This document shows positions 1-6,704 of a stretch of 64,000 bases of DNA, one piece after another. The stretch is taken from the NCBI GenBank assembly GCA_025359865.1, contig JANYDH010000104.1, forward strand, positions 1 through 64,000, given 5' to 3'. Numbering within the stretch: the first letter of the stretch is position 1; the number at the start of each line of letters is the position of its first letter. This DNA comes from Actinomycetes bacterium (lineage in GTDB: Bacteria > Actinomycetota > Acidimicrobiia > Acidimicrobiales > Ilumatobacteraceae). Below the pieces are notes generated by a model. It was not told the origin of the DNA. It worked only from the letters and a program-made list of their open reading frames with translations, and did not search any database. The translations under genes and the position numbers were made by a program.

Positions 1-381
1 CCCGGACACGTCCGACGCGTCGTACTCGACTCCACAGGAGTCGTACCCGACATGGGCCGCCGCAAACCCCTGTTCACCGGGCCGCTACGCGACGCGGTGA
101 TGATGACCAACCGGTGGTGCATCTGGCCCGGCTGCGCCCGACCCGCCGCACACTGCCAAGCAGATCACCTGCTCCCATGGGGTCATCAAGGCCCAACCAC
201 ATCCGGTAACGGCGGCCCAGCATGCGGGCATCACAACCGGTGGAAATCAACCGGGTACCGCACCTGGCACGACCCGCAAGGGCACTGCCACCACTACCGG
301 CCAGACGGAACCGAAATCGGCTGGCGCGCCGACCTCAACACCACCAGTCCGGTCACCCCCCAACACCCCGACGCAACCTGA
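1..381 (+). CDS. C-terminal part of a DUF222/HNH endonuclease-family protein (5' end outside window)
   Basis: The frame is open from base 1, so the gene enters from the left edge; the ATG at 52 is internal. The visible part has a Cys-x4-Cys pair (CIWPGC), then an ADH, a GNGGPAC and a HHNRWK segment, which together form the HNH nuclease finger found at the C-terminus of actinobacterial DUF222 (13E12-repeat-type) proteins. The run VVPDMGRRKPLF just before the finger is also typical of that family. These proteins are usually present in several copies per genome, and their biological role is not settled. Codon use matches the neighbours. The last ~20 residues are a low-complexity Thr/Pro tail. 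Confidence 0.8.
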   Translation, partial: PGHVRRVVLDSTGVVPDMGRRKPLFTGPLRDAVMMTNRWCIWPGCARPAAHCQADHLLPWGHQGPTTSGNGGPACGHHNRWKSTGYRTWHDPQGHCHHYRPDGTEIGWRADLNTTSPVTPQHPDAT

Positions 382-465
382 CACCACCGGCGTCTGAGAC
401 TCGCAATCGACACCCCGGCGACCCCCATTGATACGGGCGACAAGCGGGTTACGCGCACGCCTGGA

Positions 466-894
466 TCAAAGATGATGCAAGTCGCCGTGGTCTGGGTCAA
501 CCACTCGTTCACACGTCGGGCACCATGGCTGCAGTTCGAGCGTGGTGCCGCAGGCGTCGTGCGTCGGGCCAGCTCCGCCCGACCGCCGGGTTGACCAGTT
601 GCGCAACACCGCAACCACTGACCGCAGGCTCTCGCCGGCATCGGTGAGCGAGTAGGCCAACCGTACTGGTCGTCGAGAATACGGCGTGGCGGCAAGCAAA
701 CCAGCCGATTCGAGCTGCCGCAGCCGCTGGGTCAAGATGTTCGGCGCAATGCCGTGCACCACGGCGGCGAGTTCACCGAAGCGCTTCGGTCCCCGAAGTA
801 GCGCATCGATGATGAGCAGCGTCCACCGGTCACCCACGAGTGCGAGCGCATCGTCGAGCTGATCCATCGTCTCAGCATCGCAGCTTTCCAGCAC
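466..894 (-). CDS. HxlR-family transcriptional regulator
   Basis: About 142 residues from the GTG at 894. The core reads ALALVGDRWTLLIIDALLRGPKRFGELAAVV followed by PNILTQRLRQLESAGLL, the winged-helix signature of the HxlR (DUF24/MarR-like) family, which often senses electrophiles or oxidants through a Cys near the N-terminus. Here a Cys lies just before the helix (residue 5) and three more (CGTT, CPTC) sit in a C-terminal tail that could bind metal. The frame stays open upstream to a TTG at 981, but that would place the start inside the palindrome at 971-993. The GTG at 894 has an AAGG about 9 bases upstream, so I prefer it. The gene is divergent from the serine protease at 1013 and probably regulates it and itself. 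Confidence 0.8.
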   Translation of the reverse strand: MLESCDAETMDQLDDALALVGDRWTLLIIDALLRGPKRFGELAAVVHGIAPNILTQRLRQLESAGLLAATPYSRRPVRLAYSLTDAGESLRSVVAVLRNWSTRRSGGAGPTHDACGTTLELQPWCPTCERVVDPDHGDLHHL

Positions 895-970
895 CGATGG
901 GGACCTTACGTGTCGGGTTGATTCGCGCCGTGGGTTGTGGACGACGTTTGGCTCATCTATGTTGTTCGTA

Positions 971-993
971 GTCACTTGCAAGTAGCTAGTGAC
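971..993. promoter_or_regulatory. Probable HxlR operator in the divergent promoter
   Basis: A 23-base inverted repeat has GTCACT and AGTGAC as outer arms. Inside its left half lies a perfect 10-base palindrome, ACTTGCAAGT (973-982). ACTT..AAGT-like palindromes are the usual shape of HxlR/YodB-type operators. It lies between the HxlR gene and the protease, about 20 bases upstream of the protease start. Confidence 0.55.
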
Positions 994-1012
994 CTTTCAG
1001 CAAGGAGCTATG

Positions 1013-1921
1013 ATGTCGATCTTCGACGAACTCGCACAGCAGACCCGCAGCCTTTCGGCCAGCGTTGCGCCATCGGTGGTCTCGATCGGTTCCGATAGCC
1101 GAGGAAGCGGCTTTGTTGTCGCTCCCGGCAAGGTGGTCACCAACGCCCACCATCTGCGTGATCGCACCACGTCGGTGCGCTTTGGTGACGGCCGTGTCGA
1201 ACAGGGTCGCATTGCCGGTATCGATCCCGAGGGCGATCTCGTGGTGCTCGATGTCGACACCGGTGATGCTCCGGCGCTGCCGTGGGCCTCCAACGAGGCT
1301 CAAGCCGGAGACATCGTGTTCGGCGCGGCACGTGACCATGAGACCGTGGCCGTCACGATGGGTCAGATCAGCGCCGTCGCGCGGTCGTTCTCCGGTCCGC
1401 GAGGCCGGCGCATTCGTGGTGGTGTCGAGCACACCGTGCCGCTCCGCCGGGGTTCGTCCGGTGGCCCACTACTCGACGCGCTCGGCGGTGTACTTGGTGT
1501 GAACACACACCGCCTCCGGGCAGGGTTCTACGTGGCCCGACACGCCGATGAGCACCTTCAAACGCTGCTCGGTCGTCTGGCCGATGGTATTTCGGTGCAG
1601 CGCCCAAGGCTCGGCGTGGCAGTGGCACCGTCGGATGTAACTCGGCGGCTGCGTAGGTCTGTTGGCCTCAGCGAGGTCGACGGGTTGCTGGTTCGCCACG
1701 TCGACGACGCCAGCCCCGCCGCCAAGGCGGGCATTGTCCTCGGCGATGTGCTGGTGAGCGTCGGCGGCGTCGCGCTCACTGGGCCAGAGTCGCTACAAGA
1801 AGCACTCTCAGGTGCCGGTGAGGTGATCATCGTGCACGTCATCCGTGGGGTCGATGAACTCGAGGTGACCGTCAGCTTCTCGGTTGCGCCGAGCGATGAC
1901 GACGAGCCCACCACGAGCTGA
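1013..1921 (+). CDS. HtrA/DegP-like serine protease with PDZ domain
   Basis: 302 residues. Chymotrypsin-fold protease with the triad His46 (TNAH), Asp75 (EGDLVVLD) and Ser149 (RGSSGGPL), followed by a PDZ domain at about residues 195-290 containing LLVRHVDDASPAAKAGIVLGDVL. Two ATGs are adjacent (1010 and 1013); AAGGAG at 1002-1007 gives better spacing to the second. There is no signal peptide or membrane anchor, unlike most HtrA proteins, so the enzyme is predicted to be cytoplasmic. Being divergent from an HxlR regulator with a palindrome between them suggests stress-induced proteolysis. The PDZ may bind exposed C-termini of damaged proteins; that role is inferred from the family. Confidence 0.88.
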   Translation: MSIFDELAQQTRSLSASVAPSVVSIGSDSRGSGFVVAPGKVVTNAHHLRDRTTSVRFGDGRVEQGRIAGIDPEGDLVVLDVDTGDAPALPWASNEAQAGDIVFGAARDHETVAVTMGQISAVARSFSGPRGRRIRGGVEHTVPLRRGSSGGPLLDALGGVLGVNTHRLRAGFYVARHADEHLQTLLGRLADGISVQRPRLGVAVAPSDVTRRLRRSVGLSEVDGLLVRHVDDASPAAKAGIVLGDVLVSVGGVALTGPESLQEALSGAGEVIIVHVIRGVDELEVTVSFSVAPSDDDEPTTS

Positions 1922-1947
1922 TTCGTGCGCGGTGGCTCCCAACCTTT

Positions 1948-2196
1948 CAGGTTGTCGCGAAATGCTCTTTGGTGGTGCACCGCATGGCCGTAGCCGCAAC
2001 GAAGGCAAGGGTGAGGCGAAACCGTCCGACCTTTGGCGTTGGGCTGCCATTGACAACAACCCAACGCCAAAGCTCAGCCCTCGGGTTGAGTTGAACGCGA
2101 GTTCGGATCGCTGATCGCGAGCACCGGCACACCATTCACATCGGTGAGGTCGGGTTGGGGTGCCGCCACACCCGACCCGCAATGTGCGACAGCCTG
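1948..2196 (-). repeat. Short copy of inner repeat B, with palindrome A nested inside
   Basis: The ends are imperfect inverted repeats: CAGGTTGTCGCGAAATGC at the left and, on the opposite strand, CAGGCTGTCGCACATTGC at the right. The left part matches the right end of the 24.7-kb element (a GTCGC, AAATGC and CTTTGGTGGTG series). The right part, read on the minus strand, matches the left parts of the 24.7- and 56.1-kb elements (GTGTGGCGG, CCTCACCGATGTGAA). Hairpin A occupies 2028-2075 inside it. The whole gene-free stretch 1922-2279 consists of this element plus short flanks leading into the sigK start; no conserved reading frame was seen. Confidence 0.6.
2028..2075. repeat. Palindromic repeat A, copy 1
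   Basis: CTTTGGCGTTGGG (2031-2043) pairs perfectly over 13 bases with CCCAACGCCAAAG (2060-2072), leaving a 16-base loop that contains CCATTGACAAC. The same sequence, not just the same shape, recurs at 6113 and 28320 and as split halves at the ends of two longer elements. There is no T-run after the stem, so it is not a classical intrinsic terminator. Confidence 0.8.
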
Positions 2197-2279
2197 CTTT
2201 GCAAGCAATTCCGGCACAGAACCCATCCGGCTTACGCTCGGCTGCGAACCTGGGCTATGAAAGAGCGGGTGGAAGTCGC

Positions 2280-2903
2280 ATGAGCGTATTCAGCCTGCAA
2301 CGGCATCGCGGTCAACGTGAACGGGCGACGGAGAGCGGTGTCGATGCGTCTACAGTAGGCACCGATGGCCTGACGCTGCTGCTGCAGCGCGCCGGTCGTG
2401 GCGACGAGGCTGCGTTTGGGCAGTTGTACGACGAGTTGGCTGGACTGATCAATGGAGTTGTCCGCAATGTGGTGCGTGATCCGTCACAGAGCGATGAGGT
2501 CACCCAAGAGGTGTTCATCGAACTGTGGCGGCTCGCTCCGCGTTTCGATGACAGTCGAGGCTCGGTGAAGTCGTGGGCGGTCACCATCGCTCACCGCCGA
2601 GCGATCGATCGGGTGCGGTCCGAGCAAGCATCGCGTGACCGTATGGATCGTGAGTCGGCGAAGCGGATCGTGGAGTACGACACGGTCACCGATGCGGTGG
2701 AGACGACGTTCGAACAAGTGCGGGTGCGGCGAGCGCTCCATCGTCTCACCGATGCACAACGAGAAGCCGTCGAGCTGGCATATTTCGGTGGACTCACGTA
2801 TCGAGAGGTCGCCATCTTGCTCGATGTTGCCGAAGGCACCGTGAAATCGAGGATCCGTGACGGCATGATCCGTCTACGCGATGAGTTGGGAGCATCAGCA
2901 TGA
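2280..2903 (+). CDS. sigK: ECF sigma factor, SigK-like
   Basis: 207 residues. Region 2 starts at DEAAFGQLYDELAG and includes the DEVTQEVFIELWR core-binding segment. Region 4 is ALHRLTDAQREAVELAYFGGLTYREVAILL followed by the recognition helix EGTVKSRIRDGMIRLRDEL. I take the ATG at 2280, preceded by GGAAG, because the open frame upstream runs into repeat B. The stop overlaps the start of the next gene (ATGA), an RskA-type anti-sigma factor, so the pair is co-translated. In mycobacteria SigK is released by proteolysis of RskA at the membrane. What triggers it here is unknown, and the regulon is not visible from this window. Confidence 0.9.
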   Translation: MSVFSLQRHRGQRERATESGVDASTVGTDGLTLLLQRAGRGDEAAFGQLYDELAGLINGVVRNVVRDPSQSDEVTQEVFIELWRLAPRFDDSRGSVKSWAVTIAHRRAIDRVRSEQASRDRMDRESAKRIVEYDTVTDAVETTFEQVRVRRALHRLTDAQREAVELAYFGGLTYREVAILLDVAEGTVKSRIRDGMIRLRDELGASA

Positions 2904-3628
2904 CTAGCACCGACATCCATCACCTTGCCGCCGCGTACGCGCTCGACGCGGTTGATGCCCGTGAACGCGCGGAGTTCGAGGCGCACTATCCATCGTGCGA
3001 CGTGTGCCGCGCCGATGTGGTCGACTTCCGGGCCACGCTCGCACGGTTGGCCGAGGGTGAGGTCATCGCACCGCCTGCCGAGATGAAGGCGTCGGTGATG
3101 AGGCAGATCTCCGAGACCCGGCAGCTGTCGCCGCTGCTGCCCGCGCCGGTTGTCGACCTTGCGGAGCATCGCCGTCGACGCTCGCTTCGATCGTCGCAGC
3201 TTGCCGTCGCAGCTGCGTTGGTGTTGCTGGTCGGCGTCGCTGCGTTCTTCGTTGGCGGTGCCAGTTCGAGCGGTATCGGCACGTTCGCCGCGAACGTCGA
3301 GCAGATCCTCGGTGAGTCCGACGCCCGTCTCGTGACGCTCACCGGCCCGGGTCAAGGCCAGATCAAGGTGGCGTGGTCGGACAGCGTTGACCAGGCTGTG
3401 GTGATCGGTGATGGGCTGGCCGATCCCGGTCCGGGAATGGTGTACGAGCTGTGGTTGATCGATGCATCCGGGCCGCAACCGATGGGTCTGCTGGACGACG
3501 CAGGCGGCGGGTCGCTACGCCGTACCGTGCGCGTCGACGGCACTCCGCAGGCCTGGGGCGTCACCATCGAACCAGCGGCCGGCTCGCCGACTCCGACCGG
3601 GCAGATTCTCTACTCCTCCACGCTCTGA
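2900..3628 (+). CDS. rskA: RskA-type membrane anti-sigma factor
   Basis: 242 residues. The N-terminal zinc-associated anti-sigma (ZAS) domain has a His and the Cys pair HYPSCDVC around residues 29-36. A single membrane span (about 98-118, rich in A/V/L) follows an Arg-rich stretch (EHRRRRSLRSS). The C-terminal external domain (about 130-242) is the RskA fold, with VYELWLIDASGPQPMGLL and a closing QILYSS. It overlaps sigK by four bases and holds SigK inactive at the membrane until regulated proteolysis. The topology is N-inside, C-outside. Confidence 0.88.
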   Translation: MTSTDIHHLAAAYALDAVDARERAEFEAHYPSCDVCRADVVDFRATLARLAEGEVIAPPAEMKASVMRQISETRQLSPLLPAPVVDLAEHRRRRSLRSSQLAVAAALVLLVGVAAFFVGGASSSGIGTFAANVEQILGESDARLVTLTGPGQGQIKVAWSDSVDQAVVIGDGLADPGPGMVYELWLIDASGPQPMGLLDDAGGGSLRRTVRVDGTPQAWGVTIEPAAGSPTPTGQILYSSTL

Positions 3629-3651
3629 GAGGCCGCACGCGATCCCGTTCT

Positions 3652-4857
3652 TCACCTTGTCGTTCGCACAGAACGATGGCGACGAATCCGCCACCAACCG
3701 ACTCCCGATGCGACCACCAGCATAAATCCGGCGATGATCCACAGCCATGCACCGGTGCTGGTGCTGGTGCTGGTGCTGGTGCTGGTGCTGGTGCGTTCGC
3801 CTAATGTGGATGTGGATGTGGTGCCCGACGCGGGTGTGGTCGTCGCAGTCGCAGTCGCAGCCGTCGTCGTGGCCGTGGTTGGTGTCGATGGTGGCGGGTC
3901 GATCCTGACCCGACGGATGACTGCCGCAGATCCGGCCGGGAGGTCGCCGATGTCGATTGGGCGTTGAACCTCGCTGGCGGTGAGGTAGGCATCGCCGGAC
4001 GCACTGATCGCCAAAGCTTCGCCTTGCGGTTCGAGTGGTGCCGGCGCAAAACAGGGTGTGCCCAGCAACGCTTGGACCAGGGTTTGGTCGACACCTCTCG
4101 GAAAGGCGAGGATGTACTGGTAGGTGCGCACCAGGATGAACGATCCGTCGGGTGCCACGTCGGCAGCGGTGACCATACTGCCGGGCAGGCCGGGCAGACC
4201 GAAATCAGCCTGCACATGTATCGTCCCCGCGTCGACCATCACCATCGGCGCATCGGCTGGAGCAGTGGTCCAGACGGGCGCGTCGGCTGTGAGCACGTGC
4301 GATTCACCGGCGAGCGACTTGGTGATGATCACGAGATCGCCAGTCGCGGGGTCAACTAAGAGCGCCTCGGCGTCGTCGGGACCGCGTGGAGAAACGAGGG
4401 TGACAGCTGCGGTTCCGCTCAATGAGCCACCTGTACCGTCGGGAGCTGCATCTGGCTCGGGCACCCGGTAGATGGTGACGCCATCGACTCGCTCGCTTCT
4501 GTTGTCGCCGATGTCGGCGATGTACAGCGCTGATGTACCGGGTGCTTCACCCGGGCCGACAGCGATGTCTTCCCAGTCGACCGCTCTCGCGCCGGAAACC
4601 GTGTAGGTACCCAGATCTCTTCCGCTCGTGTCCACCGCAAACAGTCGTGCGGTATCACCCGAATCGTTGTGCGCCCACACCACCCCGGGATGGGCGCGAC
4701 TCGCCGCGAGCCCCGACAACTCGACCAATTCCGGGCTCGCAACCGTTCCTGTTGCTTCGACCACGCCGAAGCGGCTGCATAGGTCGGCGGCATCGTCAGC
4801 CAGCGCGTCCGGAACCGCCCACGCTGCGCCAGGCGAACAGGTTGCCAGGATGATCAT
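3652..4857 (-). CDS. Secreted, membrane-anchored beta-propeller-like protein with Ser-Thr repeat stalk
   Basis: 401 residues from the ATG at 4857; longer open frames upstream overlap the divergent acyl-CoA dehydrogenase and are not credible. A signal peptide ends at AAWA before VPDALADD. The ectodomain has repeated blade-like motifs (VELSGLAAS, VVWAHNDSGDTARLFAVD, DWEDIAVGPG, LYIADIGDN, DAEALLVDP). A Thr-rich linker with a (Ser-Thr)n stretch follows, then one membrane helix (GAWLWIIAGFMLVVASG) and a basic tail, so the propeller is displayed outside and held by its C-terminus. The Ser-Thr run is encoded by tandem hexamers at 3754-3795 and could vary in length. The ligand or substrate is unknown. 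It converges on rskA with 23 bases between stops. Confidence 0.75.
   Translation of the reverse strand: MIILATCSPGAAWAVPDALADDAADLCSRFGVVEATGTVASPELVELSGLAASRAHPGVVWAHNDSGDTARLFAVDTSGRDLGTYTVSGARAVDWEDIAVGPGEAPGTSALYIADIGDNRSERVDGVTIYRVPEPDAAPDGTGGSLSGTAAVTLVSPRGPDDAEALLVDPATGDLVIITKSLAGESHVLTADAPVWTTAPADAPMVMVDAGTIHVQADFGLPGLPGSMVTAADVAPDGSFILVRTYQYILAFPRGVDQTLVQALLGTPCFAPAPLEPQGEALAISASGDAYLTASEVQRPIDIGDLPAGSAAVIRRVRIDPPPSTPTTATTTAATATATTTPASGTTSTSTLGERTSTSTSTSTSTSTGAWLWIIAGFMLVVASGVGWWRIRRHRSVRTTR
3754..3795. repeat. Hexanucleotide tandem repeat (GGTGCT)6 plus one variant unit
   Basis: Six perfect GGTGCT units and a final GGTGCG. Read on the minus strand they encode alternating Ser and Thr in the stalk of the secreted protein at 3652-4857. 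Because the unit is a multiple of three, gain or loss of units changes stalk length without a frameshift. Confidence 0.95.
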
Positions 4858-4931
4858 GATCGCTTGAACTCTGATGCTGGTCAGAGTACGCCGTGGCTGT
4901 GGATCTGGCTGTGCCGGTCTACTCTCGCGCG

Positions 4932-6095
4932 GTGAGCACCGAGTCGAACGACCTCGACCTGATCCGAACTGCCGTGGCGACGTTGTGTCGTCAGTTCGAC
5001 GACGATTATTGGTCGGCATGCGACATCGAACACCGCTTTCCTTGGGAGTTCTATCGGGCGATGGCGCACGGCGGATGGATCGGAATTGCCATCCCCGAGC
5101 ACTACGGAGGCGGCGGGCGAGGCATCCTCGAAGCGGCCGTGGTGTTGGAAGAAGTCGCTGCATCGGGTGCGTGCATGAACGGCGCTTCTGCATTGCACAT
5201 GAGCATCTTCGGGATGCAACCGGTGATCTTGCACGGGTCCGAGCAGATGCGCGAACGGTTCCTGCCATCGGTCGCCGACGGCAGCCTGCATGTTGCATTC
5301 GGTGTTACCGAGCCCGATGCCGGAACCGACACGACCAAGATCACCACCCGCGCGATACGCGACGGTGAGCAGTACGTCATCAACGGGCGCAAGGTCTGGA
5401 CGTCGAAGGCGCTCGAGGCAGACCGCATCCTGCTACTCACCCGTACGACTCCGCTCGAGGAATGTGCCAAGCCCACCGATGGGATGACGCTGTTCCTCGT
5501 CGATCGTCATGCTCCGGGCGTGGGTGTCACCCCGATCGCAAAGCTCGGCCGCAACGCAGTGGCGTCATGCGAGACCACATACGACGACGTGCGGGTACCG
5601 GAGCACGATCGCGTGGGCGAAGAGGGGCAAGGCTTCCGCTATCTGCTCGACGGGCTGAACGCCGAGCGGATTCTGATAGGGGCCGAGGCGATGGGCATCG
5701 GTCGGGCGGCGCTTCGGCGAGCCGTGCAGTACGCCAACGAGCGAATCGTGTTCGATCGCCCGATCGGTAAGAACCAAGGCATCGCCTTTCCGCTGGCCGA
5801 AGCGCATGCCCATCTGCGCGCTGCCGGATTGATGATCCGCGAAGCAGCGACGTTGCTCGATGCGGGCAAACCGTGCGGCGAAGAAGCGAACCTGGCGAAG
5901 TATCTCGCGGCTGAAGCAGGGTTCTTTGCCGCTGACCGTGCCGTGCAGACTCACGGCGGATTTGGATACGCCACCGAGTATCACGTCGAGCGGTACTTTC
6001 GCGAGGCCCGGTTGCCGCGTATCGCTCCGATCAGTCAGGAACTGATCCTCGCGTACGTCGCCGAACACGTCTTGGGTCTACCGCGCTCGCACTGA
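4932..6095 (+). CDS. Acyl-CoA dehydrogenase
   Basis: 387 residues from the GTG at 4932, or 400 from the GTG at 4893; neither has a strong ribosome site. The FAD/substrate domain has GVTEPDAGTD (about 130-140) and INGRKVWTS. The C-terminal helical domain has the conserved Arg-rich stretch IVFDRPIGKNQGIAFPLAE and QTHGGFGYATEYHVERYFREAR. The usual catalytic Glu before Gly-Thr near the C-terminus is missing (PRIAPISQELIL). The Glu in GLNAERI lies where isovaleryl-CoA-type enzymes carry their base, so the enzyme is probably active with a relocated base. It oxidises an acyl-CoA to the 2-enoyl-CoA and passes electrons to ETF. The substrate cannot be told from sequence. Confidence 0.88.
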   Translation: MSTESNDLDLIRTAVATLCRQFDDDYWSACDIEHRFPWEFYRAMAHGGWIGIAIPEHYGGGGRGILEAAVVLEEVAASGACMNGASALHMSIFGMQPVILHGSEQMRERFLPSVADGSLHVAFGVTEPDAGTDTTKITTRAIRDGEQYVINGRKVWTSKALEADRILLLTRTTPLEECAKPTDGMTLFLVDRHAPGVGVTPIAKLGRNAVASCETTYDDVRVPEHDRVGEEGQGFRYLLDGLNAERILIGAEAMGIGRAALRRAVQYANERIVFDRPIGKNQGIAFPLAEAHAHLRAAGLMIREAATLLDAGKPCGEEANLAKYLAAEAGFFAADRAVQTHGGFGYATEYHVERYFREARLPRIAPISQELILAYVAEHVLGLPRSH

Positions 6096-6112
6096 CCGCT
6101 GACGGAGTGCAC

Positions 6113-6160
6113 GACCTTTGGCGTTGGGCTGTCACTGACAACAGCGCAACGCCAAAGGTC
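6113..6160. repeat. Palindromic repeat A, copy 2
   Basis: GACCTTTGGCGTTG (6113-6126) pairs perfectly over 14 bases with CAACGCCAAAGGTC (6147-6160). After one mismatch the stem continues with GCTGT/ACAGC, leaving an 8-base loop (CACTGACA). This is the most complete copy and defines the consensus. It lies 17 bases after the acyl-CoA dehydrogenase stop and 54 bases before the next start, so it could act as a transcript 3' end or processing hairpin. Confidence 0.85.
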
Positions 6161-6214
6161 AGCCGGGTTGGCAGCGTGCCGCCGAAGCAGACCCGTATGT
6201 GCTCAACTGAGGCG

Positions 6215-6688
6215 ATGCGTACTGCGTTGATCGTTCTTGCTGGCGTGGCCCTGATCGCGGTGTTCGTAGTGCTGCTACTCGCGGTCATCATCAGCATCAG
6301 TCGTCGTGCCGCGGCCAAGGCGCAGGCATCGGCGGCGGCAGACCCACACTTGATCGGACTCATCCACATCACGCCGGCGCTCTTCGGTGGCGGAGGTGGG
6401 GAAGGTGCCTCACGGGTCGTCGGCAACGGTGTCATCGGGCTCTCGCGCAGCGAGGTCGTATTCGCGCTCGGGTACTCGCGCAAGGTGATCACGATTCCGC
6501 GTGCGGCAATCACCGATGTCACGATCGACACGACGTTGCGCGTTCCGGGCCGGATCCGCAAAGGGTGGCGTCCGTGGCTGATGATCCGTTGGACCGATAG
6601 CGCTGGTGGCACCTCGCTGGCCGGGTTTCTGCTTGCCGAACCGGCGCGTTGGCGCGCCGAACTACTCGACGAACCGCACGGGTTGTGA
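6215..6688 (+). CDS. Small single-span membrane protein of unknown function
   Basis: 157 residues from the ATG at 6215 (GAGG just upstream); the frame is open further upstream but that part is repeat A. An N-terminal hydrophobic helix (about residues 3-30) is followed by an RR pair and a soluble domain with a glycine run (FGGGGGEG). The soluble part alternates short strands (GVIGLSRSEVVFAL, KVITIPRAAITDVTID) reminiscent of small PH-like lipid or protein binding folds. I do not recognise a named family. It is predicted to face the cytoplasm. It converges on the molybdoenzyme at 6705. Confidence 0.65.
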   Translation: MRTALIVLAGVALIAVFVVLLLAVIISISRRAAAKAQASAAADPHLIGLIHITPALFGGGGGEGASRVVGNGVIGLSRSEVVFALGYSRKVITIPRAAITDVTIDTTLRVPGRIRKGWRPWLMIRWTDSAGGTSLAGFLLAEPARWRAELLDEPHGL

Positions 6689-6704
6689 GTTCATCCGGGC
6701 GACT

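Noticed and set aside
3754-3795. CRISPR-like array
   Set aside because: The repeats are contiguous hexamers without spacers; no repeat-spacer array was found anywhere in the window.
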